Shown here: piece after piece, positions 16,963 through 26,499 of the stretch | Numbering within the stretch: the stretch's first letter is position 1 | How the letters are laid out: each line of letters opens with the position of its first letter | Source of the DNA: Ruminiclostridium cellobioparum subsp. termitidis CT1112 | GTDB taxonomy: Bacteria > Bacillota > Clostridia > Acetivibrionales > DSM-1351 | Assembly: GCF_000350485.1 (NCBI RefSeq) | Contig: NZ_AORV01000026.1 | Location: 62,001-126,000 of the forward strand | Length of the DNA: 64,000 nucleotides | Direction of reading: 5' to 3' | Made by a program: the position numbers and the translations under genes | Notes under the pieces: model-generated | The model's input: only the letters and a program-made list of their open reading frames with translations | Told to the model about the DNA's origin: nothing | Database searches by the model: none

Positions 16963-16977
16963 CCTTTATACTGCTGT

Positions 16978-19248
16978 CTATAACTGTTTTCTCACTATTT
17001 CAGCCGCTTTCACCAGATTCCTAAGACTTGCTTCGGTCTCAGGTATACCCCTTGTTTTCAAACCGCAATCCGGATTCACCCACAGCTTGTTCCTGTCAAT
17101 CTTCTCAAGCATCTTATGCAGGGCCTGAACGATTTCCTCCACCGCCGGTATCCTTGGGGAGTGTATGTCATATACTCCCGGTCCGACTTCGGTTTCAAAA
17201 TTATTTGCTTTCAGAGCATCAATAATGGTAAGTCTGGAACGGGATGCTTCAAAAGAAATAACATCTGCATCCATATTATCGATATCTTTTACAATCTCTT
17301 CAAACTCACTGTAGCACATATGTGTATGAATCTGCGTTTCGGGCTTCACCTTGCTGTGGCAGAGACGGAATGCCGGAATAGCCCAGTCCAGATATTCGCT
17401 GTACCATTCTTCTCTTCTTATGGGGAGCTTTTCCTTAAGAGCGGCTTCATCTATCTGGATAATTCTGATTCCGGCCTTTTCCAGGTCGCATACCTCCTCA
17501 CGGATGGCTATACCTATCTGATATGCCATCTCCTTAAGGCTCACGTCTTCTCTGGGAAATGACCAGTTCAATATGGTGACGGGACCTGTCAGCATTCCCT
17601 TAACAGGCTTCCTGGTTAAGCTCTGTGCATAATGAGAATATTTAACGGTAATCGGCCTGATGCGCTTTACATCGCCAAATATGATGGGAGGCTTTACACA
17701 TCTTGTACCATAAGACTGGACCCATGCATTCTGTGTAAATACGTATCCTGCAAGATTTTCTCCGAAGAATTCCACCATGTCATTGCGTTCAAATTCTCCA
17801 TGCACAAGCACATCCAACCCTAAATCTTCCTGTTTTTTTATACAGCCCTCTATGAACGCAAATACCTGTCTGTCATATTCTGCCTGATCTATATCACCTT
17901 TCCTGAAGCGGCTCCTGTTCTTTTTTACCTCCTGAGTCTGGGGAAATGAGCCGATAGTGGTAGTTGGCAGTAAAGGAAATTTAAATTCTGTCTTCTGAAG
18001 CTGTTCCCGCTCCTTTCTGTCAACCTTCCTTCTGAAATCTTCTTCCGAAAGGGCTGAAACGTCGGCCTGTACCTTTTTATCCGCATAAAGCCTGTCTGCC
18101 TCAAATACTTTCCTGTTATTGCGGTATTGGTCAAGAGCATCAAAATCATCTCTTTCAGCCAGTATGGACAGTTCATGGAGTTCTCCGAGCTTTTCCTTTG
18201 CAAAGGAAAAGTGTTCCCTGACACCGCTCTCAAGTTTTGTTTCATTTTCCAGGGTATACGGAACATGGAGCAGGGAGCAGGATGTGGATACAACAACATG
18301 TTTCGCATATTTTCCGATTTCTGAAAGCAGCCCGATTGTTTTTTTATAGTCACATTTCCAGATGTTTTTTCCATTGACGACGCCGGCAAATAAAATTTTA
18401 CTTTCCGGAAATCCGTTTGTTTTTACCAGCTCAAGAGTCTTCTTTCCTTCCAGAAAATCCAGGCCTATTCCATCAAAATCCAGAGCTGCAATCTCATTGT
18501 AGCAATCTCTTACATCTCCGAAATAGGTTTGAAGCAATACTTTTGTTTTCTTTTTTTCTTTTAATATTTCGGTATATAATTTTACGAATCTTGCGGTATC
18601 TTCCCTTGAAAGGTCTGTTACCAGGGCGGGTTCATCAAACTGAAGCCATTCGGCACCAAGTTTGTCAAACCTCTCAAGAATATCCCTGTATGCCTGGATC
18701 ATATCTTCCATAAAGTCATCAGCGTGCTTTCCGCCATTAAATTTCGCCAGTTTTAAAAAGGTAAAGGCCCCCATAATAACTGGTTTTGTTTCAATTCCCA
18801 TGGCTTTTGCTTCTGCGTATTCATCAAAGGGCTTGTTCCCCGAAAGTTTGATATCCGTATCATCATAAAGCTCCGGTACCATATAGTGATAATTGGTATT
18901 GAACCACTTTTTCATTGCAAAAGCCTTCACATCGCCCTGTACTCCCTGAAAACCTCTTGCCATGGAAAAATAAGTTCCATGCCCGCTCAATTTCAAATTC
19001 CTGTATGCCTGAGGAACAGCATTCAATAAAACCGTCGCATCCAGCATACCATCATAAAAGGAAAAATCATTGGAGGGTATATAATCTATCCCTGCATTCT
19101 TCTGTAGCTGCCAGTGTTCGCTTCTTAATTCCTTTCCTGCCGCATTCAAATTTTCTTCCGTTATTTCTCCGTTAAAATACTTCTCCGATGCAAATTTTAA
19201 TTCTCTTAACTTTCCCACCCTCGGAAAACCGATTATCGCACTTTTCAT
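16978..19248 (-). CDS. metE: 5-methyltetrahydropteroyltriglutamate-homocysteine methyltransferase (cobalamin-independent)
   Basis: Last step of methionine synthesis: transfers a methyl group from methyl-tetrahydrofolate to homocysteine without B12. 756 residues, full length, with both barrels. The N-terminal half carries GFPRVGKLRELK and QFDEPALVTDL. The catalytic C-terminal half carries LPTTTIGSFPQT, the zinc ligands HTHMCYS and VNPDCGLKTRG, and QIDEAALKEKLP. The ATG has GGAGG upstream. No SAM riboswitch, B12 riboswitch or T-box is visible in the upstream gap, so control probably rests on a regulator such as the LysR protein upstream. Confidence 0.97.
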   Translation of the reverse strand: MKSAIIGFPRVGKLRELKFASEKYFNGEITEENLNAAGKELRSEHWQLQKNAGIDYIPSNDFSFYDGMLDATVLLNAVPQAYRNLKLSGHGTYFSMARGFQGVQGDVKAFAMKKWFNTNYHYMVPELYDDTDIKLSGNKPFDEYAEAKAMGIETKPVIMGAFTFLKLAKFNGGKHADDFMEDMIQAYRDILERFDKLGAEWLQFDEPALVTDLSREDTARFVKLYTEILKEKKKTKVLLQTYFGDVRDCYNEIAALDFDGIGLDFLEGKKTLELVKTNGFPESKILFAGVVNGKNIWKCDYKKTIGLLSEIGKYAKHVVVSTSCSLLHVPYTLENETKLESGVREHFSFAKEKLGELHELSILAERDDFDALDQYRNNRKVFEADRLYADKKVQADVSALSEEDFRRKVDRKEREQLQKTEFKFPLLPTTTIGSFPQTQEVKKNRSRFRKGDIDQAEYDRQVFAFIEGCIKKQEDLGLDVLVHGEFERNDMVEFFGENLAGYVFTQNAWVQSYGTRCVKPPIIFGDVKRIRPITVKYSHYAQSLTRKPVKGMLTGPVTILNWSFPREDVSLKEMAYQIGIAIREEVCDLEKAGIRIIQIDEAALKEKLPIRREEWYSEYLDWAIPAFRLCHSKVKPETQIHTHMCYSEFEEIVKDIDNMDADVISFEASRSRLTIIDALKANNFETEVGPGVYDIHSPRIPAVEEIVQALHKMLEKIDRNKLWVNPDCGLKTRGIPETEASLRNLVKAAEIVRKQL

Positions 19249-19267
19249 TCTCTACCTCCGTTATATC

Positions 19268-19302
19268 ATACTATTCATATCGATTCTATTTTATAATAGT
19301 AT
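19268..19302. promoter_or_regulatory. Inverted repeat in the metE promoter region
   Basis: ATACTATT (19268-19275) and AATAGTAT (19295-19302) are perfect 8-bp arms separated by 19 bases, lying 20-54 bases before the metE start. The distal arm overlaps a possible -10 (TACTAT/TATACT). It is a candidate operator for the upstream LysR protein, though it is not the classical MetR box. Confidence 0.35.
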
Positions 19303-19337
19303 AGAGCAGTTTAAGCATATTGAATAATACAAAAAAA

Positions 19338-19376
19338 TGCGTGTTTGATATAGCTTTAAGCTATTTCAAGCACGCA
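19338..19376 (-). terminator. Terminator after the LysR gene
   Basis: Arms TGCGTGTTTGATATAGC (19338-19354) and GCTATTTCAAGCACGCA (19360-19376) pair almost fully. A run of seven T follows on the minus strand. It separates the DUF512-lysR transcript from metE. Confidence 0.85.
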
Positions 19377-19444
19377 CTCATATTGATTCTGATTAAATCT
19401 ACCCGTAAAGCAATACAAAATTTCAATTAGTACAACAGGTTAAT

Positions 19445-20353
19445 TCAAATATATTCGGATATATGCATTTTTAACGCTTCCATATATGCCTTTCCATACC
19501 TGCTCAGAGTCACATTCTTTTGCTTTATCGTCCCCACACGCATATATTCATTTACCTTAAGCCGTTTTGCGATGATATTCTCCCCGTTCAGCTCCCTGCT
19601 GATTACCCCGGTACTGACGGTATACCCGTTCAAGCCTATTACCAGATTGAATAATGTGGCCCTGTCTCTTACCTTGATATTTTTGTTCCGGTCAAGAGTA
19701 CTGAGGATCTCCTCCGAAAAATAAAATGCGTTATAATCCCCCTGTTCAAAAGAAAGATAAGGATACTCCTCAAGCTCATCCAGGGTTATTTCATCCTTTC
19801 CTGAAAGTGGATGCTTTGAACTGATAAAAACATGGGGATTTGCCACAAAAAGTTCTTCGAATTCCAGGCTGTTCTGCTTAATAAGCTTCATAATGACTTC
19901 CTTGTTTTTGGAGGAAGTATAAAGAATTCCTATCTCACTTTTTAGCCTGCTCACATCCTCTATTATCTCATAGGTCTGAGTTTCCCTGAGCGTAAAATCG
20001 TACTGGCTTCCGCCGAATTCCCGGATCACATCAACAAAAGCATTCACCGCAAAGGAATAATGTTGGGTTGAAACAGAAAATCTCGGACTTTGTTTTTTGA
20101 CATTCAGAAACCTTTCCTCCAGCAGATTTGCCTGTTCAAGAACCTGTCTGGCATACGCAAGGAATTCATCACCTGCATTTGACACTACAATCCCTTTATT
20201 TGTCCGGCTGAAGATGGTAATCTGCATTTCATTTTCCAGTTCTTTTATGGCATTGGTAAGGCTGGGCTGGGAAATAAATAATTCTTTTGCGGCATCACTG
20301 ATTGAACCCTTATCCGCAACAGTCACTATATATTTCAACTGCTGTAAAGTCAT
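19445..20353 (-). CDS. LysR-family transcriptional regulator
   Basis: 302 residues. The N-terminal winged helix-turn-helix (about 1-60) reads MTLQQLKYIVTVADKGSISD and later SQPSLTNAIKELE. A two-lobed effector domain follows (about 90-295). It starts three bases after the DUF512 stop codon, with AAAGGAGCT inside the end of that gene as ribosome site, so the two are co-transcribed. The next gene downstream, behind a terminator, is metE. Regulation of sulfur or methionine metabolism is therefore the most economical guess, but no effector can be named. Confidence 0.88.
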   Translation of the reverse strand: MTLQQLKYIVTVADKGSISDAAKELFISQPSLTNAIKELENEMQITIFSRTNKGIVVSNAGDEFLAYARQVLEQANLLEERFLNVKKQSPRFSVSTQHYSFAVNAFVDVIREFGGSQYDFTLRETQTYEIIEDVSRLKSEIGILYTSSKNKEVIMKLIKQNSLEFEELFVANPHVFISSKHPLSGKDEITLDELEEYPYLSFEQGDYNAFYFSEEILSTLDRNKNIKVRDRATLFNLVIGLNGYTVSTGVISRELNGENIIAKRLKVNEYMRVGTIKQKNVTLSRYGKAYMEALKMHISEYI

Positions 20354-20356
20354 TAT

Positions 20357-21805
20357 CTATTCAGCTCCTTTTTGTTTATACGCTTGTATATAAGCAAAAT
20401 TTTCATTGTTCCTGTCCACCGAATAATCATCACAAATTACTGCGTCAATAAAGTCCTTGCCGCTTGACTCCACCGCAACCACTTTCATTCCAAGCTCCTT
20501 CTCCACATCACTTACTGTAACATCATCCAAAAACACCTTTTCTCCCGTCCTCAGCATATTGGACGGTATATGGAGCACATCTCCAAGGTCTTCACCGTTG
20601 TGTATTCTCTCCTGGAGCTGTTTTATCAGATCCTGGCCGGTAATAAGCCCCGATACTGTTATTGTCTCACCGAAAAAGATGTTACGGATGCAGCACACAT
20701 TTATTGTTATTCCCGGGAATACTTCCATAATCCGAGCCGCAAAACTTTTTAGAGTGGGATAAGTCAGCTTGCCCGTGGCCATTGTCAGTGTCCTGGACAC
20801 ATTATTTTTAAGCTTTTTGCGCTTTATTTTTTTCTTAACCTTCTCCAATTCCTCATTAAATTCATCTATAAAAAGCCGCATCATGCCAACACCATTTTCA
20901 AGTTGGATATAGCCATCATACCGTTCTTCCTCAGGGAAATCCCTCTCTGCAGTGATATACCATTCATCACTGGCATGGATGAAATGGAGGCCGTACTTTT
21001 CATAAAATCCGTGCTGCCTGCTTTCAATCATATCGATAATGGCTCCGGCCTCCTGCCTGCTGTATAATTCAAGCGGCTGCAAACCTTCCCTGTATTTCGT
21101 AATTCCGGCCGGAACCACCGAAACGCTCCGCATGAAAGGAAGGTATTTTGACAGGTCCTCTATCGACCTTTCCAGTTCAATACCATCGTTAATATTTTTA
21201 CATAATACAATCTGCCCGTTCATTTCAATCCGGCCTGCATACAGCTCGTCCAGATATTTGAGCTTGTCCCCGGCAAACCTGTTATGGAGCATTTTGCTCC
21301 GGAGTTCCGGATTTGTCGTCTGCACAGATATGTTAATAGGAGCAAGATGCAGGCGTATAATTCTGTCCACATCCTTTTGCTTCATGTTGGTCAGGGTTAT
21401 ATAGTTTCCTTGCAAAAAAGACAGCCTGGAATCGTCATCCTTGAAATACAGCGTCTCTCTCATGCCGGGCGGCATCTGGTCAATAAAGCAAAACATGCAT
21501 TTATTGCTGCAGGAACGGTAATCACTCATCAGACTGTTATCGAACTCGATTCCCAGATCGTCATCGTAATCCTTCTCAATCTCCAGCAGCCATTCTTCCC
21601 CATCCCGCTTTTTTATCAATACTTCGATAAATTCGTCCTTGATCAAATACCTGTAATCAAATACATCCTCTATCTCTTCATTGTTAACTGCCAATAGGAG
21701 ATCTCCCGCTTCAATTTCCATTTCTTCTGCAATAGAATCCGGATACACCTCTTTAATCAGATGACCTTGATTCTTTTTTTTGTTCAAATAGGATTTTCCT
21801 TTCAT
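20357..21805 (-). CDS. DUF512-family radical SAM protein with PDZ domain
   Basis: About 480 residues. An N-terminal PDZ-like domain (VYPDSIAEEMEIEAGDLLLAV) precedes a radical SAM core whose cluster cysteines are in SCSNKCMFCFIDQMPPGMR. A C-terminal DUF512 region follows, with RTLTMATGKLTYPTL, VCCIRNIFFGETITVSGLI and the ending GEKVFLDDVT. This family is conserved in Clostridia and its reaction is unknown. The ATG at 21805 has no good ribosome site. A TTG at 21785-21787 has AAAGGA nine bases upstream and may be the true start. Confidence 0.88.
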   Translation of the reverse strand: MKGKSYLNKKKNQGHLIKEVYPDSIAEEMEIEAGDLLLAVNNEEIEDVFDYRYLIKDEFIEVLIKKRDGEEWLLEIEKDYDDDLGIEFDNSLMSDYRSCSNKCMFCFIDQMPPGMRETLYFKDDDSRLSFLQGNYITLTNMKQKDVDRIIRLHLAPINISVQTTNPELRSKMLHNRFAGDKLKYLDELYAGRIEMNGQIVLCKNINDGIELERSIEDLSKYLPFMRSVSVVPAGITKYREGLQPLELYSRQEAGAIIDMIESRQHGFYEKYGLHFIHASDEWYITAERDFPEEERYDGYIQLENGVGMMRLFIDEFNEELEKVKKKIKRKKLKNNVSRTLTMATGKLTYPTLKSFAARIMEVFPGITINVCCIRNIFFGETITVSGLITGQDLIKQLQERIHNGEDLGDVLHIPSNMLRTGEKVFLDDVTVSDVEKELGMKVVAVESSGKDFIDAVICDDYSVDRNNENFAYIQAYKQKGAE

Positions 21806-21872
21806 GCATATTTTTTAACGGGAATAATCAGTTATCATCCGTTTTAATTTTATCAAGAATATTATCATTCCT

Positions 21873-21901
21873 ATTGTACTCTTTTAAGTGGTTTTATACA
21901 A
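21873..21901 (-). promoter_or_regulatory. Promoter of the DUF512-lysR operon
   Basis: Minus strand TTGTAT (21896-21901), 17-base spacer, TACAAT (21873-21878). It lies about 70 bases before the start codon. Confidence 0.6.
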
Positions 21902-21935
21902 GGAGGGCAGCATCTCACACCGGTGCCGTTCGGCA

Positions 21936-21974
21936 TAAAAAAAGCACCAAAGCTTTTCACTGGCTTCAGGTGCT
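21936..21974 (-). terminator. Terminator of the nine-gene operon
   Basis: AGCACC ... GGTGCT stem extended by AAGC/GCTT with a small bulge. A run of seven T follows on the minus strand. It lies 12 bases beyond the OPT transporter stop codon. Confidence 0.75.
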
Positions 21975-21985
21975 GTCTGATATTT

Positions 21986-23791
21986 CTACTTTACAATTTT
22001 CTCTCTCACACTGCTGTGAATAAAAATGGCCACCAGCACGATAATTCCTGTAATACTGCCCGGTATCCCCAGGCTGAAATGCCCGGATAAATCCAACCGG
22101 TCTCCCACTGTGCTTCCGCCCAACGACACAACGGCAAATATGGCTGAAAGGATTCCCATAATTCCTTCTCCCACAATCAAGCCTGATGAAAATAATACTC
22201 CCCTCTCCTTGAACTCCTCTTTCCTCTTATCCAAAAATTTTGCCAGCAAGCCTCCTAAAAAAATACAGGAGCTCATGCTGATGGGCAGATACATCCCAAC
22301 TGCAACAGGCAGAACAGGTACATTTAACAGTTCCATGACAATGGCAAATACCACTCCGATAAATATATATGTCCAGGGCAAATTATTATTTGCCGTACTC
22401 TCAACAATCATTTTCATCATGACAGCCTGGGGCGCAGACAAGCTTTCAGAGCCGAATCCCCACGCTTTATCCATCAACATCAGGATACAGCTGATGGACA
22501 GGGAGGATATTACAACTCCTATAACCATGCCAAACTCCTGCACCTTCCATGGCCCTCCCAGCAAGGAACCTGTTTTCAATACCTGTGAGGTTTCTGCGGC
22601 CAGAGATGCTGCTACACAGACCACCGCACCCATTATAACCGCTAAAAAAAACATATCCTGTTCAATCTTTCCGGTCATCAGCAGCACCATTGACGATACG
22701 GCCAGAGTAATCATGGCTATTCCGGAAACCGGATTGTTGCTGCTTCCCAGCATTCCGGCCATTCTCGCCGACACTATGGAAAAAAAGAATCCAAATATTA
22801 TTATTATCATTAATCCGACAATTCCAAATATATAATAGCCAATAGCCATTGCGCCCAACATGGCAATTGCTATTATTGGGATCAGCCTGCTTTTTATGGC
22901 GCCTGTGTCTATCTTCCTTATGCTTTTCCCAAAATTCCTTATCATGCCGGGAAATATTTTTACAAGTCCGATAATTCCTCCTGCTGCCACCGCCCCCGCA
23001 CCAATATACTTAATATAGCTACTCCATATGGCCTCGGCCGTCAGCCCGGAAATTGGCATGGTGGCAGGAAAGAATACATTATCTCCCCCAAAAGCTGTTA
23101 TAATGGGGATCAATATTATCCAGCCAATAATTCCTCCCGTAAAAAAACAACTGGACACTCTATAACCTGAAATATATCCTACACCTATTAAAGCAGGCAA
23201 AATATTTATTCCGGCAGTAGCATTTTTCAGCCCGGAAAATGTATGTTTTACGCTGTCCGGAAATACTTTTAATATTTGTGATAAAAATGTAAAGCCTCCC
23301 GACACAAGGACTCCGTGAAGGATATATTTAGTTTGGCTTTGTTTGTTCACACCTGACAATATGACTTTTGAACTGGCTATACTTTCGGGGTAAATCAATT
23401 CTTCCTTTTCCTGGACAAGCAGCAATTTCTTCATGGGTTGGATGAAAAGTATTCCCAGTATTCCGCCAAATGTGGCTGCCAGGGATATGTACAATATACT
23501 CGGAGCCGCAAGCACCCCTTCTCTCGCCCATATGTACAAAGCCGGAACAGTAAAAATAATTCCGGCCGCAACGGCTTCTCCGGCGGCTCCGACTGTGGTT
23601 GCAAGCATTGTATGTTTTAAGGATGAGCTTTTTAATATATACTTGAAAACTCCAACCGAAATAACTGCTGCCGGAATTGATGCCGAAATTGTAATTCCCG
23701 CCTTCAATCCCACATATGCGTTGGCAGCTCCGAATAACACGGCAATACCGATTCCAACCAATATAGAAATTGCATATTCTCTTTTATTCAT
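21986..23791 (-). CDS. OPT-family oligopeptide transporter
   Basis: Polytopic membrane protein of 601 residues with about 14-16 hydrophobic segments. The opening GAANAYVGLKAGITISASIPAAVI and the later NNPVSGIAMITL and MELLNVPVLPVAVGMYLPIS are family signatures. OPT proteins are usually proton-driven importers of small peptides or metal-chelate compounds such as nicotianamine complexes. Here the gene closes a nine-gene operon of amino acid and peptide-modifying enzymes, with 14 bases between it and the GNAT gene. It probably moves the pathway product, its precursor or its metal complex. The direction of transport is not shown by sequence. Confidence 0.9.
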   Translation of the reverse strand: MNKREYAISILVGIGIAVLFGAANAYVGLKAGITISASIPAAVISVGVFKYILKSSSLKHTMLATTVGAAGEAVAAGIIFTVPALYIWAREGVLAAPSILYISLAATFGGILGILFIQPMKKLLLVQEKEELIYPESIASSKVILSGVNKQSQTKYILHGVLVSGGFTFLSQILKVFPDSVKHTFSGLKNATAGINILPALIGVGYISGYRVSSCFFTGGIIGWIILIPIITAFGGDNVFFPATMPISGLTAEAIWSSYIKYIGAGAVAAGGIIGLVKIFPGMIRNFGKSIRKIDTGAIKSRLIPIIAIAMLGAMAIGYYIFGIVGLMIIIIFGFFFSIVSARMAGMLGSSNNPVSGIAMITLAVSSMVLLMTGKIEQDMFFLAVIMGAVVCVAASLAAETSQVLKTGSLLGGPWKVQEFGMVIGVVISSLSISCILMLMDKAWGFGSESLSAPQAVMMKMIVESTANNNLPWTYIFIGVVFAIVMELLNVPVLPVAVGMYLPISMSSCIFLGGLLAKFLDKRKEEFKERGVLFSSGLIVGEGIMGILSAIFAVVSLGGSTVGDRLDLSGHFSLGIPGSITGIIVLVAIFIHSSVREKIVK

Positions 23792-23805
23792 AAGTACTCC
23801 CCTGT

Positions 23806-24240
23806 TTATAAAGTCTTTACCATTTTTATATGTGGCAGGCCGGTCTTTTTTGACGGAAAATTATCGCCCTCGGTGTGGAAGCCCAGCTTCTCATAAAATT
23901 CTTTTGCTTCAATTTTCGCATCAAGGATAACTGCTTTCCGCCCCTTTTCTTTTGCCAATGACATCAAATGTTTCATTAATTCCTTTCCGATTCCCATTTT
24001 ATGATAAGCTTCCTTTACAACCATTTGAGAAACAACCGAAATATTATCATTGTCAAAAGTCAATCTGCCGTAACCGAGAACCTCTTTTTTCTCAACGCAT
24101 ACCAGGTGCACCGCCCCTTCCTCCATACCATCAAATACCTTATCCAATCCCACATTGAAGGGTTTGAAAAAAACCTCATATCTCAGATCTATGGCCTGGC
24201 TGTACAAAGGATCGTCTGAAGTAATCAAGATATATTCCAT
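23806..24240 (-). CDS. GNAT-family N-acetyltransferase
   Basis: 144 residues, close to the minimal GNAT size. The acetyl-CoA pyrophosphate loop is in VVKEAYHKMGIGKELMKHLM near residue 75, and KFYEKLGFHTEG-like sequence (EFYEKLGFHTEG) closes the fold. It resembles the YjdJ/ElaA-type small acetyltransferases. GGAGGA precedes the ATG. As a member of the nine-gene operon it may acetylate the amino group of the product or an intermediate, for self-protection or as a step that the M20 hydrolase later reverses. Confidence 0.85.
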   Translation of the reverse strand: MEYILITSDDPLYSQAIDLRYEVFFKPFNVGLDKVFDGMEEGAVHLVCVEKKEVLGYGRLTFDNDNISVVSQMVVKEAYHKMGIGKELMKHLMSLAKEKGRKAVILDAKIEAKEFYEKLGFHTEGDNFPSKKTGLPHIKMVKTL

Positions 24241-24272
24241 TTATCCTCCTCCGCCCTTAAAAGTCGGCTCAT

Positions 24273-25511
24273 TTAATAATACCTGATGCTTTTTATCGCA
24301 CTATCTACAATTTCATATGCTTTTTCAGAAGATTCAGCCTCGGCCAGTACCACCGTGCCATAACCAACTTCTGTAGCCATTACGGTATCCCCGGGTTTGA
24401 TCCATTGCTCCAAAAGCTTAATTCCCTGCATTTTTTCAGCCTCTTCCATCCCCTCAACGCCCGCGACCACCCCTGCTCTGGCATAAACCACTCCAAATGC
24501 GGTGGGTACACGTGTGTTGACGGATACTGAAACTTCCTGCCCTGTCGCCAGCTTGATCAAGCTTTCAAACATATTGACACCCGTACTGTTTTCTACCGAT
24601 TTACCGACCAAAATACCGCCTAATCTGGCATTTACCTCTATCAAACGCGGTCCGTCTTCGGTAATCCTGAACTCAACATGGGCCAGACCGAAATCATAAT
24701 CCATACAATCCAAAATATTTCCGGTCATGCTTATGATTTTCTCCTCCAACTCTGCCGTTATCCTGGGAGACGGTGTTACAAAATATTCTTCCAGAAAAGG
24801 GGGCTGTTTCATAGGTGCCATTTTATCATGTATGGCTGCAATATATTTCTTCTCCTTGTCGACAATACACTCTACGGAAATTTCATATCCCTCCAGATAT
24901 TCTTCGCACAGCCATAGTTCAGATAAGTTGTCCTCACTCCAAACATTCATGGGGGCAAGCTTTCTATCAGCTTTGACTTTATTGACAAAGCTCTCAAATT
25001 CTTCCGGAGACTCTACTTTGGTCACAGCACACGAACCTGCAAATTTTAACGGTTTGATGATGACAGGATAACCAATTTCTCTTTCGATTTTCTCCTTGCT
25101 GCCGTACAGGTCGTTGGTGCACATGAATTTATTTTGATCTATCCCGTGTTTCTCCAGCAAAACCCTTGTTAAATATTTATTTCTTGCAATCCTGGCCGCT
25201 TTCACACTTAAACCCGGCAGGCCCAATATTTGAGCCAGAAGTGCCGTCTGTTCCACTGCAAATTCAGTAAAAGTCAAAATACCTATAACATTATGTTTTG
25301 TGGAAAAATCCACCACTTCTGTTATCAGCAGGTCAATGTTCTCGGTATCTACCGAAATGCTGTAATCCGCCAGACCATACTCATTTTTAAAATTTTTTTC
25401 TGCGACAGCAACCTTATATCCCATATCTTTTGCCAGCTGCAGCGGAATGGTTTTTACACTTTTTCCGCCGCCGCTCTGGACAAAAATCACCACTTTTTCT
25501 TCCATATTCAT
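24273..25511 (-). CDS. ATP-grasp carboxylate-amine ligase
   Basis: 412 residues. A Rossmann-like N-domain (GYKVAVAEKNFKNEYGLADY, with switch region GILTFTEFAVEQTALLA) precedes the ATP-grasp core. The core has KYLTRVLLEKHGID, GYPVIIKPLKFAGS (nucleotide-binding loop), WLCEEYLEGYEISVE and the metal-binding end VEFRITEDGPRLIEVNARLGG. Ligases of this class (L-amino acid ligase, carnosine synthase and similar) join a carboxylate, activated as acyl phosphate, to an amine. In this operon it is the best candidate for making a peptide or amide bond. AGGAGG precedes the ATG. Confidence 0.88.
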   Translation of the reverse strand: MNMEEKVVIFVQSGGGKSVKTIPLQLAKDMGYKVAVAEKNFKNEYGLADYSISVDTENIDLLITEVVDFSTKHNVIGILTFTEFAVEQTALLAQILGLPGLSVKAARIARNKYLTRVLLEKHGIDQNKFMCTNDLYGSKEKIEREIGYPVIIKPLKFAGSCAVTKVESPEEFESFVNKVKADRKLAPMNVWSEDNLSELWLCEEYLEGYEISVECIVDKEKKYIAAIHDKMAPMKQPPFLEEYFVTPSPRITAELEEKIISMTGNILDCMDYDFGLAHVEFRITEDGPRLIEVNARLGGILVGKSVENSTGVNMFESLIKLATGQEVSVSVNTRVPTAFGVVYARAGVVAGVEGMEEAEKMQGIKLLEQWIKPGDTVMATEVGYGTVVLAEAESSEKAYEIVDSAIKSIRYY

Positions 25512-25519
25512 TACACCTC

Positions 25520-26482
25520 CTATCGCTTTTCAACCATGTCCATATTGATCCCCATACAAATATAACCTCTTTTTTGAGCCTCATTATTGAAACCATCAAA
25601 TCCAAACGAGTTGCAAATACTTACTGTGCTTCCCCTCTGTTCCGCCATCTGTTTAATGGAATTAAATTTCTCAAGCATGTATTCCTTCGGAGGACTGTAT
25701 CTTATGACATGAGTATCGTTTGCAGTTCTGTAATCTTCATTGTGGCTGTTATCTCTTATATATATTTCCTTGAATTCATCAATATGCTCCGGTATCTGTT
25801 TTGCAATTCTTTCCAGGCAGCCATGTGTGACCCTCGCAAAGTCAATTGCAAAATGATCTACACCCGCCTCAATGAACCTATCCATGATGCCTCCCACAAA
25901 CGACAAATCCTTAAAGGGAAACAGGGGTTCAAGTATAGCCGCCGTTTGAATACCAGCAGCAACGCAGGCTTTTGCAAAGGTAATCCTCTCCTCCAGGGCT
26001 GCCGCACATGGTTCCACAGCCTGTCTGATTTCCTCTGCAGGCATTCCATAAGTAATAATCACCTGACACTTTTCTCTGGTCTCCACCAGCAGCTTAAATA
26101 AATCATCTGTGGGGACTCCCTTGGTTACCAGAATGTAATGGCATTGCTCATCTCTTAACACCTCAAGGATGCCTCGGGTCACACCTGTCTCCATCAGCGG
26201 TTTTTGAAAGCAGTCAGACTTTGGACAGTAATAGTACAGAGGATTTTTATTAACCGCCTTATGCTTTTTAATTTCATTTCTTAAAAATTCAGGGTATTGG
26301 GTATCAACTTTGACAGGTAAAAATTTTTCGGTGTCTTCCTGGCCCAATGCATTGCAATATGTACACTGGAATTCACACCCCATGACCGGAACAATTTCAT
26401 AGATCAAAGGACAGGTGGGTGTGTTGCTGTGTATCTTTATCCTCAGCATTTCTCCGGGACATAATTGGGTATTGTTATGCAT
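25520..26482 (-). CDS. Radical SAM protein, spore-photoproduct-lyase-like
   Basis: 320 residues. The 4Fe-4S motif CxxxCxxC occurs at GCEFQCTYCNALGQ, near residue 35. PKSDCFQKPLMETGVTRGILEVL and YILVTKGV resemble the SPL-like branch, which includes SplB and archaeal/clostridial homologues. Residues around ITYGMPAEEIRQAVEPCAAALEERI also fit that branch. It lacks the family's usual C-terminal extension, and no DNA-repair genes are nearby, so a metabolic radical step is more likely here. It sits between the ATP-grasp ligase and the SHMT-like gene, 8 and 17 bases apart. AGGAGG precedes the ATG. Confidence 0.82.
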   Translation of the reverse strand: MHNNTQLCPGEMLRIKIHSNTPTCPLIYEIVPVMGCEFQCTYCNALGQEDTEKFLPVKVDTQYPEFLRNEIKKHKAVNKNPLYYYCPKSDCFQKPLMETGVTRGILEVLRDEQCHYILVTKGVPTDDLFKLLVETREKCQVIITYGMPAEEIRQAVEPCAAALEERITFAKACVAAGIQTAAILEPLFPFKDLSFVGGIMDRFIEAGVDHFAIDFARVTHGCLERIAKQIPEHIDEFKEIYIRDNSHNEDYRTANDTHVIRYSPPKEYMLEKFNSIKQMAEQRGSTVSICNSFGFDGFNNEAQKRGYICMGINMDMVEKR

Positions 26483-26499
26483 ATTTTATCCTCCTGTAA

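Noticed and set aside
19249-19337. SAM or cobalamin riboswitch, or T-box, before metE
   Set aside because: The leader is too short and lacks the conserved cores; only an inverted repeat is seen.
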